Assembly: GCA_964395975.1 (NCBI GenBank)
Contig: CAYNBZ010000033.1
Location: forward strand, 1 to 25,090
Reading direction: 5' to 3'
From: Avimuribaculum sp964395975
GTDB taxonomy: Bacteria > Bacteroidota > Bacteroidia > Bacteroidales > Muribaculaceae
DNA: 25,090 bases
The notes beneath the pieces are model-generated. The model saw only the letters and a list, made by a program, of their open reading frames with translations, did not search any database and was not told the origin of the DNA. A program made the translations under genes and the position numbers. Shown one piece after another: positions 1 through 7,900 of the stretch. Numbering within the stretch: position 1 is the first letter of the stretch; each line of letters starts with the position of its first letter.

Positions 1-43
1 ATTTGTAATCTCGGGGTCGTTGGTTCGAATCCGACAAGAGGCT
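1..43 (+). tRNA. tRNA-Thr (anticodon TGT), 3' part only
   Basis: The window opens inside the anticodon arm. Positions 2-8 form the loop TTTGTAA with anticodon TGT (4-6). The T arm is GTTGG (19-23), loop TTCGAAT, CCGAC (31-35). The 3' acceptor strand AAGAGGC (36-42) is followed by discriminator T43, and CCA is not encoded. The 5' half lies outside the window. It is the first of four clustered tRNAs. Confidence 0.9.
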
Positions 44-65
44 CAAAAAAAAGACATATAACCGA

Positions 66-147
66 GGGTGGTTTCCAGAGTGGCCAAATGGGGCTGACTG
101 TAACTCAGCTGTCGTCGACTTCGGTGGTTCGAATCCATCACCACCCA
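66..147 (+). tRNA. tRNA-Tyr (anticodon GTA), class II with long variable arm
   Basis: The acceptor strands GGGTGGT (66-72) and ACCACCC (140-146) pair perfectly. The anticodon loop CTGTAAC sits in a 5 bp stem GCTGA/TCAGC. A long variable arm follows, then a T arm with loop TTCGAAT (128-134). Discriminator is A147 and CCA is not encoded. The class II variable arm and GTA anticodon fit tyrosine. Confidence 0.95.
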
Positions 148-170
148 CACAATCTCGGAGATTGATTAAT

Positions 171-243
171 GCGGAAGTAGCTCAGTTGATAGAGCATCAG
201 CCTTCCAAGCTGAGGGTCGCGAGTTTGAGCCTCGTCTTCCGCT
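171..243 (+). tRNA. tRNA-Gly (anticodon TCC)
   Basis: The acceptor GCGGAAG (171-177) pairs with CTTCCGC (236-242), and discriminator is T243. The anticodon loop CTTCCAA carries TCC. The D loop reads A-G-T-T-G-A-T-A, so position 19 (base 189) is A instead of the near-universal G. The T loop reads TTTGAGC, so position 56 (base 226) is T instead of C. The two changes are complementary, so the D-loop/T-loop tertiary pair can be kept as A19-U56. CCA is not encoded. Confidence 0.93.
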
Positions 244-276
244 CTAAGTTTAGACAATAGACAAATCGGAATGATT

Positions 277-348
<72 letters not shown>

Positions 349-362
349 CTAAGCTTGAAGTT

Positions 363-388
363 TGCCGCTCTTTTGTGTGCGGCATTTT
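363..388 (+). terminator. Weak terminator-like or processing hairpin between tRNA-Thr and tuf
   Basis: TGCCGC (363-368) and GCGGCA (379-384) form a 6 bp GC-rich stem with a 10 nt loop, followed by TTTT then GGG. The stem is short and the U run brief, so it may leak or serve as a processing point between the tRNAs and the tuf mRNA. A weak TTTG (386-389) and TATATTG (406-412) with 16 bp between could be a tuf promoter, but both spacing and sequence are poor. Confidence 0.45.
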
Positions 389-447
389 GGGTAGAAAAGG
401 AAAAATATATTGCAAATAAGTTAATCATTTTATTAAAAATAACAGTT

Positions 448-1638
448 ATGGCAAAAGAGAAATTCGAAAGGACCAAACCGCACGTAAATATCGGTACTAT
501 TGGCCACGTTGACCACGGTAAAACCACTCTTACCGCTGCTATTACCAAGGTTCTGCATGATGCAGGTATTTCGGCTGAAGGTGCAAAATCGTTTGACCAA
601 ATCGACAATGCTCCTGAAGAAAAAGAACGTGGTATTACCATCAACACTGCTCACGTTGAGTATGAAACCAAGAATCGTCACTATGCTCACGTTGACTGCC
701 CGGGACACGCCGACTATGTAAAGAACATGGTTACCGGTGCTGCTCAGATGGACGGTGCTATCATCGTGGTTGCTGCAACTGATGGTCCGATGCCTCAGAC
801 TCGCGAACACATCCTTTTGGCTCGCCAAGTAAACGTTCCGCGTCTTGTAGTATTCCTTAACAAGTGCGACATGGTTGACGATCCCGAAATGTTTGATCTC
901 GTTGAGATGGAAATGCGTGATCTTCTTTCGTCTTATGACTATGACGGTGATAATACTCCTATCATTCGTGGCTCGGCTCTCGGTGCTTTGAATGGTGAAC
1001 CAGAATGGGTAGAAAAGGTTATGGAATTGATGGATGCTGTTGACGAGTGGATTCCACTTCCTCCGCGCGACATCGACAAACCTTTCTTGATGCCTGTTGA
1101 AGACGTATTCTCGATTACTGGTCGTGGTACTGTTGCTACCGGTCGTATTGAAACTGGTGTTGTTAAGGTTGGTGATGAAGTTCAAATCATGGGTCTTGGT
1201 GCTGACAAGAAATCGGTTGTTACCGGTGTTGAAATGTTCCGTAAGATTCTTGATGAGGGCGAAGCCGGTGATAACGTAGGCCTTTTGCTTCGTGGTATCG
1301 ATAAGAATGAAATCAAGCGTGGTATGGTACTTTGCCACCCGGGTGTTGTTAAACCTCACTCTGAATTCAAGGCTTCGATCTATGTATTGAAGAAAGAAGA
1401 AGGTGGTCGTCACACTCCGTTCCACAATCACTATCGTCCACAATTCTACATCCGTACACTTGATGTTACCGGTGAAATCTCTCTTCCGGAAGGTGTAGAA
1501 ATGGTAATGCCTGGTGATAACGTTGAAATCAAGGTTAAGCTCATCACTCCGGTAGCTTGCGACAAGGGTTTGCGTTTCGCTATCCGTGAAGGTGGTCGTA
1601 CCGTTGGTTCGGGTCAAATCACTGAAATCCTTGACTAA
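448..1638 (+). CDS. tuf: Elongation factor Tu
   Basis: EF-Tu is the GTPase that delivers aminoacyl-tRNA to the ribosomal A site in the cytoplasm. The 396-residue protein has the usual length. It shows the P-loop GHVDHGKT (residues 19-26), the switch I segment RGITI, the G3 motif DCPGH and the G4 motif NKCD, followed by the two beta-barrel domains. The start is ATG 448 because the protein begins MAKEKFERTKPHVN as in other EF-Tu; the open frame extends upstream into tRNA-Thr only by chance. There is no Shine-Dalgarno sequence. The gene lies after four tRNAs and before tRNA-Trp and secE, the tufB arrangement of E. coli. A long reading frame on the opposite strand is a codon-bias shadow. Confidence 0.98.
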   Translation: MAKEKFERTKPHVNIGTIGHVDHGKTTLTAAITKVLHDAGISAEGAKSFDQIDNAPEEKERGITINTAHVEYETKNRHYAHVDCPGHADYVKNMVTGAAQMDGAIIVVAATDGPMPQTREHILLARQVNVPRLVVFLNKCDMVDDPEMFDLVEMEMRDLLSSYDYDGDNTPIIRGSALGALNGEPEWVEKVMELMDAVDEWIPLPPRDIDKPFLMPVEDVFSITGRGTVATGRIETGVVKVGDEVQIMGLGADKKSVVTGVEMFRKILDEGEAGDNVGLLLRGIDKNEIKRGMVLCHPGVVKPHSEFKASIYVLKKEEGGRHTPFHNHYRPQFYIRTLDVTGEISLPEGVEMVMPGDNVEIKVKLITPVACDKGLRFAIREGGRTVGSGQITEILD

Positions 1639-1676
1639 TTATTGATAATTTTTCTGATTAGGAAATTTATAAAACA

Positions 1677-1730
1677 TCCGATTATGTGCCATTTCTTGGC
1701 AATGCAACTATGAAAATGGGCATAATCGGA
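1677..1730 (+). other. Long imperfect hairpin between tuf and tRNA-Trp
   Basis: TCCGATTATG (1677-1686) pairs perfectly with CATAATCGGA (1721-1730). After one bulged T and a G-G mismatch, CCATTT (1689-1694) pairs with AAATGG (1714-1719), closing a loop of about 19 nt. No U run follows; the mature tRNA-Trp begins 5 nt after the stem. It may be a processing signal that separates tuf mRNA from the tRNA, or a weak terminator. The function is inferred. Confidence 0.55.
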
Positions 1731-1735
1731 AATTT

Positions 1736-1808
1736 ACGGGAATAGCTCAGTCGGTAGAGCACTGGTCTCCAAAACCAGGTGTCGGGAGTTCGAGTCTCTC
1801 TTCCCGTG
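1736..1808 (+). tRNA. tRNA-Trp (anticodon CCA)
   Basis: The acceptor ACGGGAA (1736-1742) pairs with TTCCCGT (1801-1807), and discriminator is G1808. The anticodon stem CTGGT/ACCAG closes the loop CTCCAAA with anticodon CCA. The D arm contains the normal GG and the T loop is TTCGAGT. The 3' CCA is not encoded. It lies 17 nt before secE and is probably cotranscribed with it. Confidence 0.96.
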
Positions 1809-1825
1809 CAAAATCAAATAGGAAT

Positions 1826-2029
1826 ATGAAACTGAAAATACTACAGGATATCGAGGATTCTTACAACGAACTTCGTTATAAGACTTCTTGGCCAACCAGA
1901 AGTCAACTGGCCGGTAGCACTGTGGTGGTTATGGTTGCTTCCATCATAATCGCGATAGGCATCTTTATCATGGATGAGGTTATCGACTTTGTTATGCATG
2001 CTATTTATGGCGGTTTTCAACTGTTCTAA
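1826..2029 (+). CDS. secE: Preprotein translocase subunit SecE
   Basis: SecE is the small clamp subunit that stabilises SecY in the inner-membrane translocon. This 67-residue protein is the short single-span form. It has an amphipathic N-terminal helix with the family motif around W22-P23-T24 (TSWPTRSQL), then one hydrophobic segment at about residues 33-57. The ATG at 1826 gives the expected short cytoplasmic start. Its place between tRNA-Trp and nusG is the conserved secE-nusG pairing. No Shine-Dalgarno sequence is visible. Confidence 0.95.
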   Translation: MKLKILQDIEDSYNELRYKTSWPTRSQLAGSTVVVMVASIIIAIGIFIMDEVIDFVMHAIYGGFQLF

Positions 2030-2076
2030 TGGCAAGCAATTCCACACAACAAACATTTCCCAAATAGTATTATAAC

Positions 2077-2631
2077 ATGGCAGACGAACCGAAGAAAAGA
2101 TGGTATGTGCTTAGGACCATATCAGGCAAGGAAGGTAAGGTGAAAGAAGTGCTGGATGCCTCTTGTAAAAATACTGACCTTGGCAGTTATGTTTCACAAG
2201 TATTGATACCGACTGAGAAAGTTTACACTACGCGTAACGGAAAAAAAGTTATTAAGGAGCGTAATCTTTACTCGGGTTATGTGTTTGTAGAGGCTATGTT
2301 GACGGGAGAGGTAATCCACGAGTTGCGCAATACAACGAATGTCATTGATTTTTTGCACGGCAAGGACAAGAACGGAATGCCTGAGCCTATACGTGAATCG
2401 GAAGTTGCCCGTATGTTGGGGGCTGCCGATGAGCAAAGTGAAAATGATGACGATGCATTCAACGATTTCATCGTGGGTGAGACTGTGAAAGTGAACTATG
2501 GACCTTTCAGCGGTTTTGTCGGTGAGATAGAAGAAGTCAATCGAGAGAAGCGCAAACTCAAGGTCATGGTAAAGGTCTTCGGACGGAAGACACCTCTGGA
2601 ATTGGATAATTCCCAAGTAGAGCGTGGATAG
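2077..2631 (+). CDS. nusG: Transcription termination/antitermination factor NusG
   Basis: NusG binds RNA polymerase at the clamp, promotes processive elongation and couples it to the ribosome or Rho. The 184-residue protein has the NGN domain at the N terminus (KRWYVLRTISGKE, then the LYSGYVFVE segment) and a C-terminal KOW domain at about residues 130-184 (VNYGPFSGFVGEIEEV, ending near LELDNSQVERG). Length and order are normal. It lies 47 nt after secE and 74 nt before rplK. It works on the polymerase subunits encoded just downstream. The start MADEPKKRWYV fits the family. Confidence 0.97.
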   Translation: MADEPKKRWYVLRTISGKEGKVKEVLDASCKNTDLGSYVSQVLIPTEKVYTTRNGKKVIKERNLYSGYVFVEAMLTGEVIHELRNTTNVIDFLHGKDKNGMPEPIRESEVARMLGAADEQSENDDDAFNDFIVGETVKVNYGPFSGFVGEIEEVNREKRKLKVMVKVFGRKTPLELDNSQVERG

Positions 2632-2705
2632 CGCAGGCGAAAATGTTACAGTCGCATGTGGCTGCCACAGATGTTTGTTTAAAACAATAAAACAAAAAAA
2701 TCACA

Positions 2706-3149
2706 ATGGCTAAAGAAATTGCTGGACAGATCAAATTACAGATTAAGGGTGGAGCAGCCAATCCTTCACCGCCAGTAGGACCGGCACTCGGTTCTAAGGG
2801 TATCAATATCATGGAATTTTGTAAGCAATTCAATGCCCGTACCCAGGACAAGGCTGGAAAGGTGTTGCCGGTGGTTATCACCTATTACACCGACAAGAGT
2901 TTTGATTTTGTAGTAAAAACACCGCCTGTGCCGGTGCAATTGAAAGAAATCACCAAACTCAAGAGCGGTTCGGCACAGCCTAACCGTAACAAGGTAGCTG
3001 AAATCACATGGGAGCAGGTTAAGACTATTGCCGAAGACAAAATGCCTGATTTGAACTGTTTTACTTTAGACTCGGCTATGCGAATGGTCGCAGGAACAGC
3101 GAGAAGCATGGGTATCACTGTAAAGGGTTCGTTCCCTGAAAACATTTAA
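2706..3149 (+). CDS. rplK: 50S ribosomal protein L11
   Basis: L11 binds 23S rRNA in the GTPase-associated centre and is needed for RelA sensing of uncharged tRNA. The 147 residues show the proline-rich N-terminal domain (NPSPPVGPALGSKGINIMEFC) and a C-terminal rRNA-binding domain ending near GTARSMGI. The leader (2632-2705) is A-rich, with a small hairpin TGTGG/CCACA near 2657-2669 and no Shine-Dalgarno sequence. It heads rplK-rplA-rplJ-rplL; rplA starts 14 nt after it, so the two are cotranscribed. In other bacteria L1 represses this pair by binding the leader; I cannot identify such a site with confidence. Confidence 0.98.
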   Translation: MAKEIAGQIKLQIKGGAANPSPPVGPALGSKGINIMEFCKQFNARTQDKAGKVLPVVITYYTDKSFDFVVKTPPVPVQLKEITKLKSGSAQPNRNKVAEITWEQVKTIAEDKMPDLNCFTLDSAMRMVAGTARSMGITVKGSFPENI

Positions 3150-3163
3150 ACTTCAATTTCATC

Positions 3164-3856
3164 ATGGCTAAACTTACAAAAAATCAAAAGTTAGTAAATT
3201 CCAAGATTGAAGCGGGGAAAGTTTACACTCTTAGGGAAGCTGCAGAATTGGTAAAAGATATTACTTTCACGAAATTCGATGCTTCGGTTGATATCGATGT
3301 CCGCTTGGGTGTGGATCCTCGTAAAGCCAACCAAATGGTCCGTGGTGTTGTATCATTGCCTCACGGTACAGGCAAGCAAGTGCGCGTGTTGTGCATCTGT
3401 AATCCTGATGCCGTATCGACGGCTTTGGAGGCTGGTGCCGACTATGCCGGTTTGGAGGAATATGTGGACAAAATCAAAGGCGGATGGACCGACATCGACG
3501 TTGTCATAGCTCAGCCTGCCGTAATGGGCAAGCTTGGTCAGGTGGCAAGGATATTGGGTCCACGTGGTTTGATGCCTAATCCCAAGAGCGGCACGGTAAC
3601 CATGGATGTTGCTACTGCAATCAAGGAAGTAAAACAAGGTAAGATCGACTTCAAGGTCGATAAGAATGGTATCGTACACACTTCGATAGGTAAGGTTTCA
3701 TTTACTCCGCAGCAGATATTCGACAATGCACGAGAATTTGTGAACACTCTTATAAAACTGAAACCTGCGACAGCGAAGGGAACCTATATCAAGAGCATTT
3801 ATCTTTCAAGTACAATGAGTCCCGGTATTAAGGTTGACACAAAGGCAGCTGAATAA
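3164..3856 (+). CDS. rplA: 50S ribosomal protein L1
   Basis: L1 forms the mobile stalk at the ribosomal E site and in many bacteria represses its own operon. The 230-residue protein has the family signatures RLGVDPRKANQMVRG, PHGTGK in domain I and GPRGLMPNPKSGTV in the hinge region leading to domain II. Length is normal. It begins 14 nt after rplK and ends 16 nt before rplJ, so no long independent leader for rplJ fits between them. Confidence 0.98.
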   Translation: MAKLTKNQKLVNSKIEAGKVYTLREAAELVKDITFTKFDASVDIDVRLGVDPRKANQMVRGVVSLPHGTGKQVRVLCICNPDAVSTALEAGADYAGLEEYVDKIKGGWTDIDVVIAQPAVMGKLGQVARILGPRGLMPNPKSGTVTMDVATAIKEVKQGKIDFKVDKNGIVHTSIGKVSFTPQQIFDNAREFVNTLIKLKPATAKGTYIKSIYLSSTMSPGIKVDTKAAE

Positions 3857-3872
3857 TTAAAATCGAAACAAA

Positions 3873-4397
3873 ATGAGAAAGGAAGATAAATATACTGTTA
3901 TAGAAAAAATCGGCGAAGATCTCAAGGCTTATAGCTGCTTGTATCTGGCAGAAACCTCAGGATTGAATGCTGAAAAGACGAGCGACTTGCGCCGTGCATG
4001 TTTCAAAAACGATGTAAAACTGGTGGTCGTAAAGAACACCTTGCTTAAGAAGGCAATGGAGCAGAGCGATGTTGACTACAGCGCGCTCTACGAAGTGCTG
4101 AAAGGCTCTACATCAATCATGCTCAGCAATACGGGTAACGCTCCTGCCAAGGTGTTGAAAGGCTTTATAAAGAAGGATGACACACTACCGGCATTGAAAG
4201 CTGCATATGTTGAGGGTACGCCTTATATAGGTGCCGACAAACTCGACCTTCTTGCAAGCCTCAAGAGCAAGAACGAACTTATTGCCGATGTTATTGCACT
4301 GTTGCAATCTCCGGCCAAGAACGTTATCTCTGCTTTGCAGTCTTCAGGGACAAAGCTTCATGGTATTCTTGAAACTTTATCTAAAAAAGAACAATAA
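3873..4397 (+). CDS. rplJ: 50S ribosomal protein L10
   Basis: L10 anchors the L7/L12 dimers to the ribosome stalk. The 174-residue protein begins with the rRNA-binding domain (KYTVIEKIGEDL, then VVVKNTLLKKAM) and ends with the helical tail that binds L7/L12 (SALQSSGTKLHGILETL). The gap after rplA is only 16 nt, unlike E. coli where a long L10 leader sits here; any L10-binding autoregulatory RNA would have to lie within rplA or further upstream. rplL follows 33 nt later. Confidence 0.97.
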   Translation: MRKEDKYTVIEKIGEDLKAYSCLYLAETSGLNAEKTSDLRRACFKNDVKLVVVKNTLLKKAMEQSDVDYSALYEVLKGSTSIMLSNTGNAPAKVLKGFIKKDDTLPALKAAYVEGTPYIGADKLDLLASLKSKNELIADVIALLQSPAKNVISALQSSGTKLHGILETLSKKEQ

Positions 4398-4430
4398 ACA
4401 AAAAAACAAACAAATTAAATCATACAAAAA

Positions 4431-4805
4431 ATGGCAGATTTAAAAGCTTTTGCAGAACAATTAGTAAATCTTACCGTTACTGAAGTAAACGAACTTGCTA
4501 AAATTTTAAAAGAAGAATATGGTATCGAACCGGCTGCTGCAGCAGTAGCAGTTGCTGCCGGCCCTGTTGCCGGTGCTCCTGCTGCCGAGGAAAAGACTTC
4601 TTTTGACGTAGTGTTGAAGGCTGCTGGTGCAAGCAAGCTTGCCGTTGTTAAGCTTGTTAAGGAACTCACCGGTCTTGGCTTGAAAGAAGCTAAAGATCTT
4701 GTAGACGGGGCTCCTAACACTATCAAAGAAGGACTTGCTAAGGCTGACGCAGAAGGACTCAAGAAACAACTCGAAGAAGCTGGCGCTGAAGTTGAACTTA
4801 AATAA
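4431..4805 (+). CDS. rplL: 50S ribosomal protein L7/L12
   Basis: L7/L12 is the multicopy stalk protein that recruits translational GTPases such as EF-Tu, also encoded in this window. The 124 residues show an N-terminal dimerisation helix pair, an alanine-rich hinge at about residues 37-55 (AAAAVAVAAGPVAGAPAAE) and the globular C-terminal domain with the family segment GLGLKEAKDLVDGAP. The leader is a run of A-rich sequence without a Shine-Dalgarno motif. An attenuator-like hairpin begins 23 nt after its stop codon. Confidence 0.98.
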   Translation: MADLKAFAEQLVNLTVTEVNELAKILKEEYGIEPAAAAVAVAAGPVAGAPAAEEKTSFDVVLKAAGASKLAVVKLVKELTGLGLKEAKDLVDGAPNTIKEGLAKADAEGLKKQLEEAGAEVELK

Positions 4806-4809
4806 CATT

Positions 4810-4877
4810 CCTGTCAGTCAGGTAAACAGGTTAAGAATCCCCCTACAAAGTCGATTCTTAACCTTTTCGTGTCTTTT
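4810..4877 (+). terminator. Attenuator-like hairpin between rplL and rpoB
   Basis: GGTTAAGAATC (4829-4839) and GATTCTTAACC (4853-4863) form a perfect 11 bp stem with a 13 nt loop, followed by TTTTCGTGTCTTTT. This looks like an intrinsic terminator placed inside a cotranscribed block, so partial read-through is inferred. Just upstream CCTGT (4810-4814) can pair with ACAGG (4826-4830), which would take the two G bases at the foot of the terminator stem. E. coli also has an attenuator at rplL-rpoB that lowers polymerase synthesis relative to ribosomal protein. Confidence 0.75.
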
Positions 4878-4908
4878 AAAATTTGAGTTCACTTAATTTA
4901 TTTTTTCA

Positions 4909-7900
4909 ATGTCAGTTACAAAAAAACCACGTGTTAATTTCGCATCGGTCAAGAATCCTCTACCGTATCCTGATTTTCTTGAGGTGCAATTAAAGTCGTT
5001 CAGAGATTTTCTGCAATTAGATACTCCGACTGAGAAGAGAAAAAACGAGGGGCTCTATAAGGTTTTTGCCGAGAATTTCCCTATCGCGGATACTCGCAAC
5101 AACTTTGTACTCGAATTCCTTGACTATTACATCGATCCTCCTCGATACACCATCGAGGAATGCCTTGAGCGCGGCCTTACTTACAGTGTGCCGTTGAAGG
5201 CCAAAATGAAACTCTACTGTACCGACCCTGATCATGAGGACTTCGACACGGTGGTGCAAGACGTTTATCTGGGACCAATCCCATACATGACCGAGAAAGG
5301 AACATTCGTAATCAATGGTGCCGAGCGTGTCGTAGTTTCGCAGTTGCACCGCTCGCCGGGTGTCTTCTTTGGACAAAGCACCCATTCCAATGGCACGAAA
5401 CTGTATTCGGCTCGTATTATTCCTTTCCGTGGTTCATGGATTGAATTTGCCACCGATATCAACAATGTGATGTATGCCTATATTGATCGCAAGAAGAAAT
5501 TGCCTGTCACGACTTTGTTGCGTGCCATTGGGCTCGAAAGCGATAAGGACATCATTGAGATTTTCGGACTGGCCGAAGAAATAAAAGTGAACAAAACCAA
5601 CCTTAAAAAAGCTGTAGGCCGGAAACTTGCTGCCCGCGTACTGAAAACGTGGATGGAAGATTTTGTAGATGAGGATACAGGTGAGGTTGTTTCCATAGAG
5701 CGTAATGATATTATTATCGATCGTGACACGGTAATCCAAGAAGAGAACATCGAAGAGATTCTCAACTCTAACGTGCAGACTATCCTGCTTCACCATGAAG
5801 GAGCCAACACGAGCGATTACGCAATTATTTTCAATACACTGCAAAAGGATACCACCAACTCTGAAAAAGAGGCGGTGAACTATATATACAGACAACTGCG
5901 CAATGCCGAACCACCGGATGATGCCAGTGCGCGTGAAGTGATTACCAACCTGTTCTTCTCCGAAAAGCGTTATGACCTTGGAGAAGTGGGTCGCTTCCGC
6001 ATCAATAAAAAACTAAACTTGAACACATCGATGGATGTGAAAGTGCTTACGCGCGACGACATTATCGAGATTATCAAGTATCTTATAGGTCTTATCAATT
6101 CTAAGACCGATGTCGATGACATCGACCATTTGAGCAACCGTCGTGTGCGCACGGTGGGCGAGCAGCTTTACAATCAGTTTGGCGTGGGACTTGCACGTAT
6201 GGCACGTACCATACGCGAACGCATGAATGTGCGTGACAACGAGGTATTCACTCCAATAGACTTGATTAATGCCAAGACCATTTCGTCGGTCATCAACACA
6301 TTCTTTGGTACTAACGCCTTGTCGCAGTTCATGGATCAAACCAATCCACTTGCCGAAATAACCCACAAACGCCGTATGTCGGCTTTGGGTCCCGGTGGAT
6401 TGTCGCGTGAACGTGCGGGATTTGAGGTGCGTGACGTTCATTATACGCACTATGGCCGCTTGTGTCCTATCGAAACACCTGAAGGACCTAACATCGGTCT
6501 TATATCATCATTGTGCGTATATGCTAAAATCAATGATCTCGGTTTCATAGAAACTCCTTACCGCAAGGTAGAGGATGCACGTGTCAATTTGAATAATGAC
6601 GAGGTGGTTTATCTCACGGCCGAACAGGAAGAGGGTAAAATCATAGCACAGGGTAACGCACCGCTCAATGATGACGGTACATTTATCCGCACTAAGGTGA
6701 AAGCGCGCCATGATGCAGATTTCCCTGTTGTTCCACCGGGGGAAGTACAGTTGATGGACGTATCGCCCGTGCAGATTGCATCAATTGCCGCAGCAATGAT
6801 TCCGTTCCTTGAGCATGACGATGCCAACCGTGCCTTGATGGGTTCGAACATGATGCGTCAGGCTGTGCCTTTGTTGCGCAGCGAAGCTCCGATTGTTGGT
6901 ACTGGCATAGAGGAGCAATTGGCTTACGATTCGCGTTCGCAAATTCAGGCTGAGGGTGCCGGTTTAATAGAGTATGTCGATGCTGATGTGATACGTATCC
7001 GCTACGACCGCACCGAAGATGAGGAATTTGTCAGCTTCGATAGTGCCGTAAAGGAATATCGTTTGCCTAAATTCCGCAAGACCAACCAAAGCACGAGCAT
7101 CGACCTGCGTCCGATTTGCGACAAGGGTCAACGGGTGAACAAAGGCGACATTTTGACAGAGGGCTATTCGACCGAGAATGGAGAAATTGCCATCGGTCGC
7201 AACTTGAAAGTCGCATACATGCCTTGGAAAGGATACAACTATGAGGATGCCATCGTTCTTAACGAGCGCATGGTTCGCGAGGATATTCTTACATCGGTTC
7301 ACGTTGATGAATACACTCTTGAAGTGCGTGAAACCAAGCGAGGCATGGAAGAACTTACGAGCGACATCCCGAACGTAAGTGAAGATGCAACAAAAGATCT
7401 CGATGAACGCGGCATTATCCGTGTGGGAGCGCATGTCGTTCCGGGCGACATACTTATAGGTAAGATTACTCCAAAGGGAGAATCCGATCCTACGCCTGAA
7501 GAGAAGTTGCTTCGCGCTATATTCGGTGACAAAGCCGGTGATGTGAAAGATGCTTCTTTGAAGGCTTCACCATCACTGAAAGGTGTGATTATTGGTACGA
7601 ATCTGTTTGCCCGTGCTGCAAAAAAGAAAAAGACCAAAAATGCCGAAGATCCGCTTGTAAAACTCGATGAAGAGTATAACGATAAGAAAGATGCCTTGAG
7701 GAAAACATTGCTTCAGAAGTTGTCGGTTCTGACTAATGACAGAGTATCACAAGGCGTTAAAGACTTTATGGATACGGAGGTTGTTCCCAAGGGTGTGAAA
7801 TTTTCTGTCCAGATACTTAATAATATCAACTATGAAACTGTAAACTTGAGCAAGTGGACTACCGATGCTCATCGCAACGACATGATACGAGCAACGGTGA

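Noticed and set aside
433..1617. A 394-codon open frame antisense to almost all of tuf
   Set aside because: It mirrors the strong codon bias of tuf, has no family pattern and begins and ends within the gene limits; a coding shadow.
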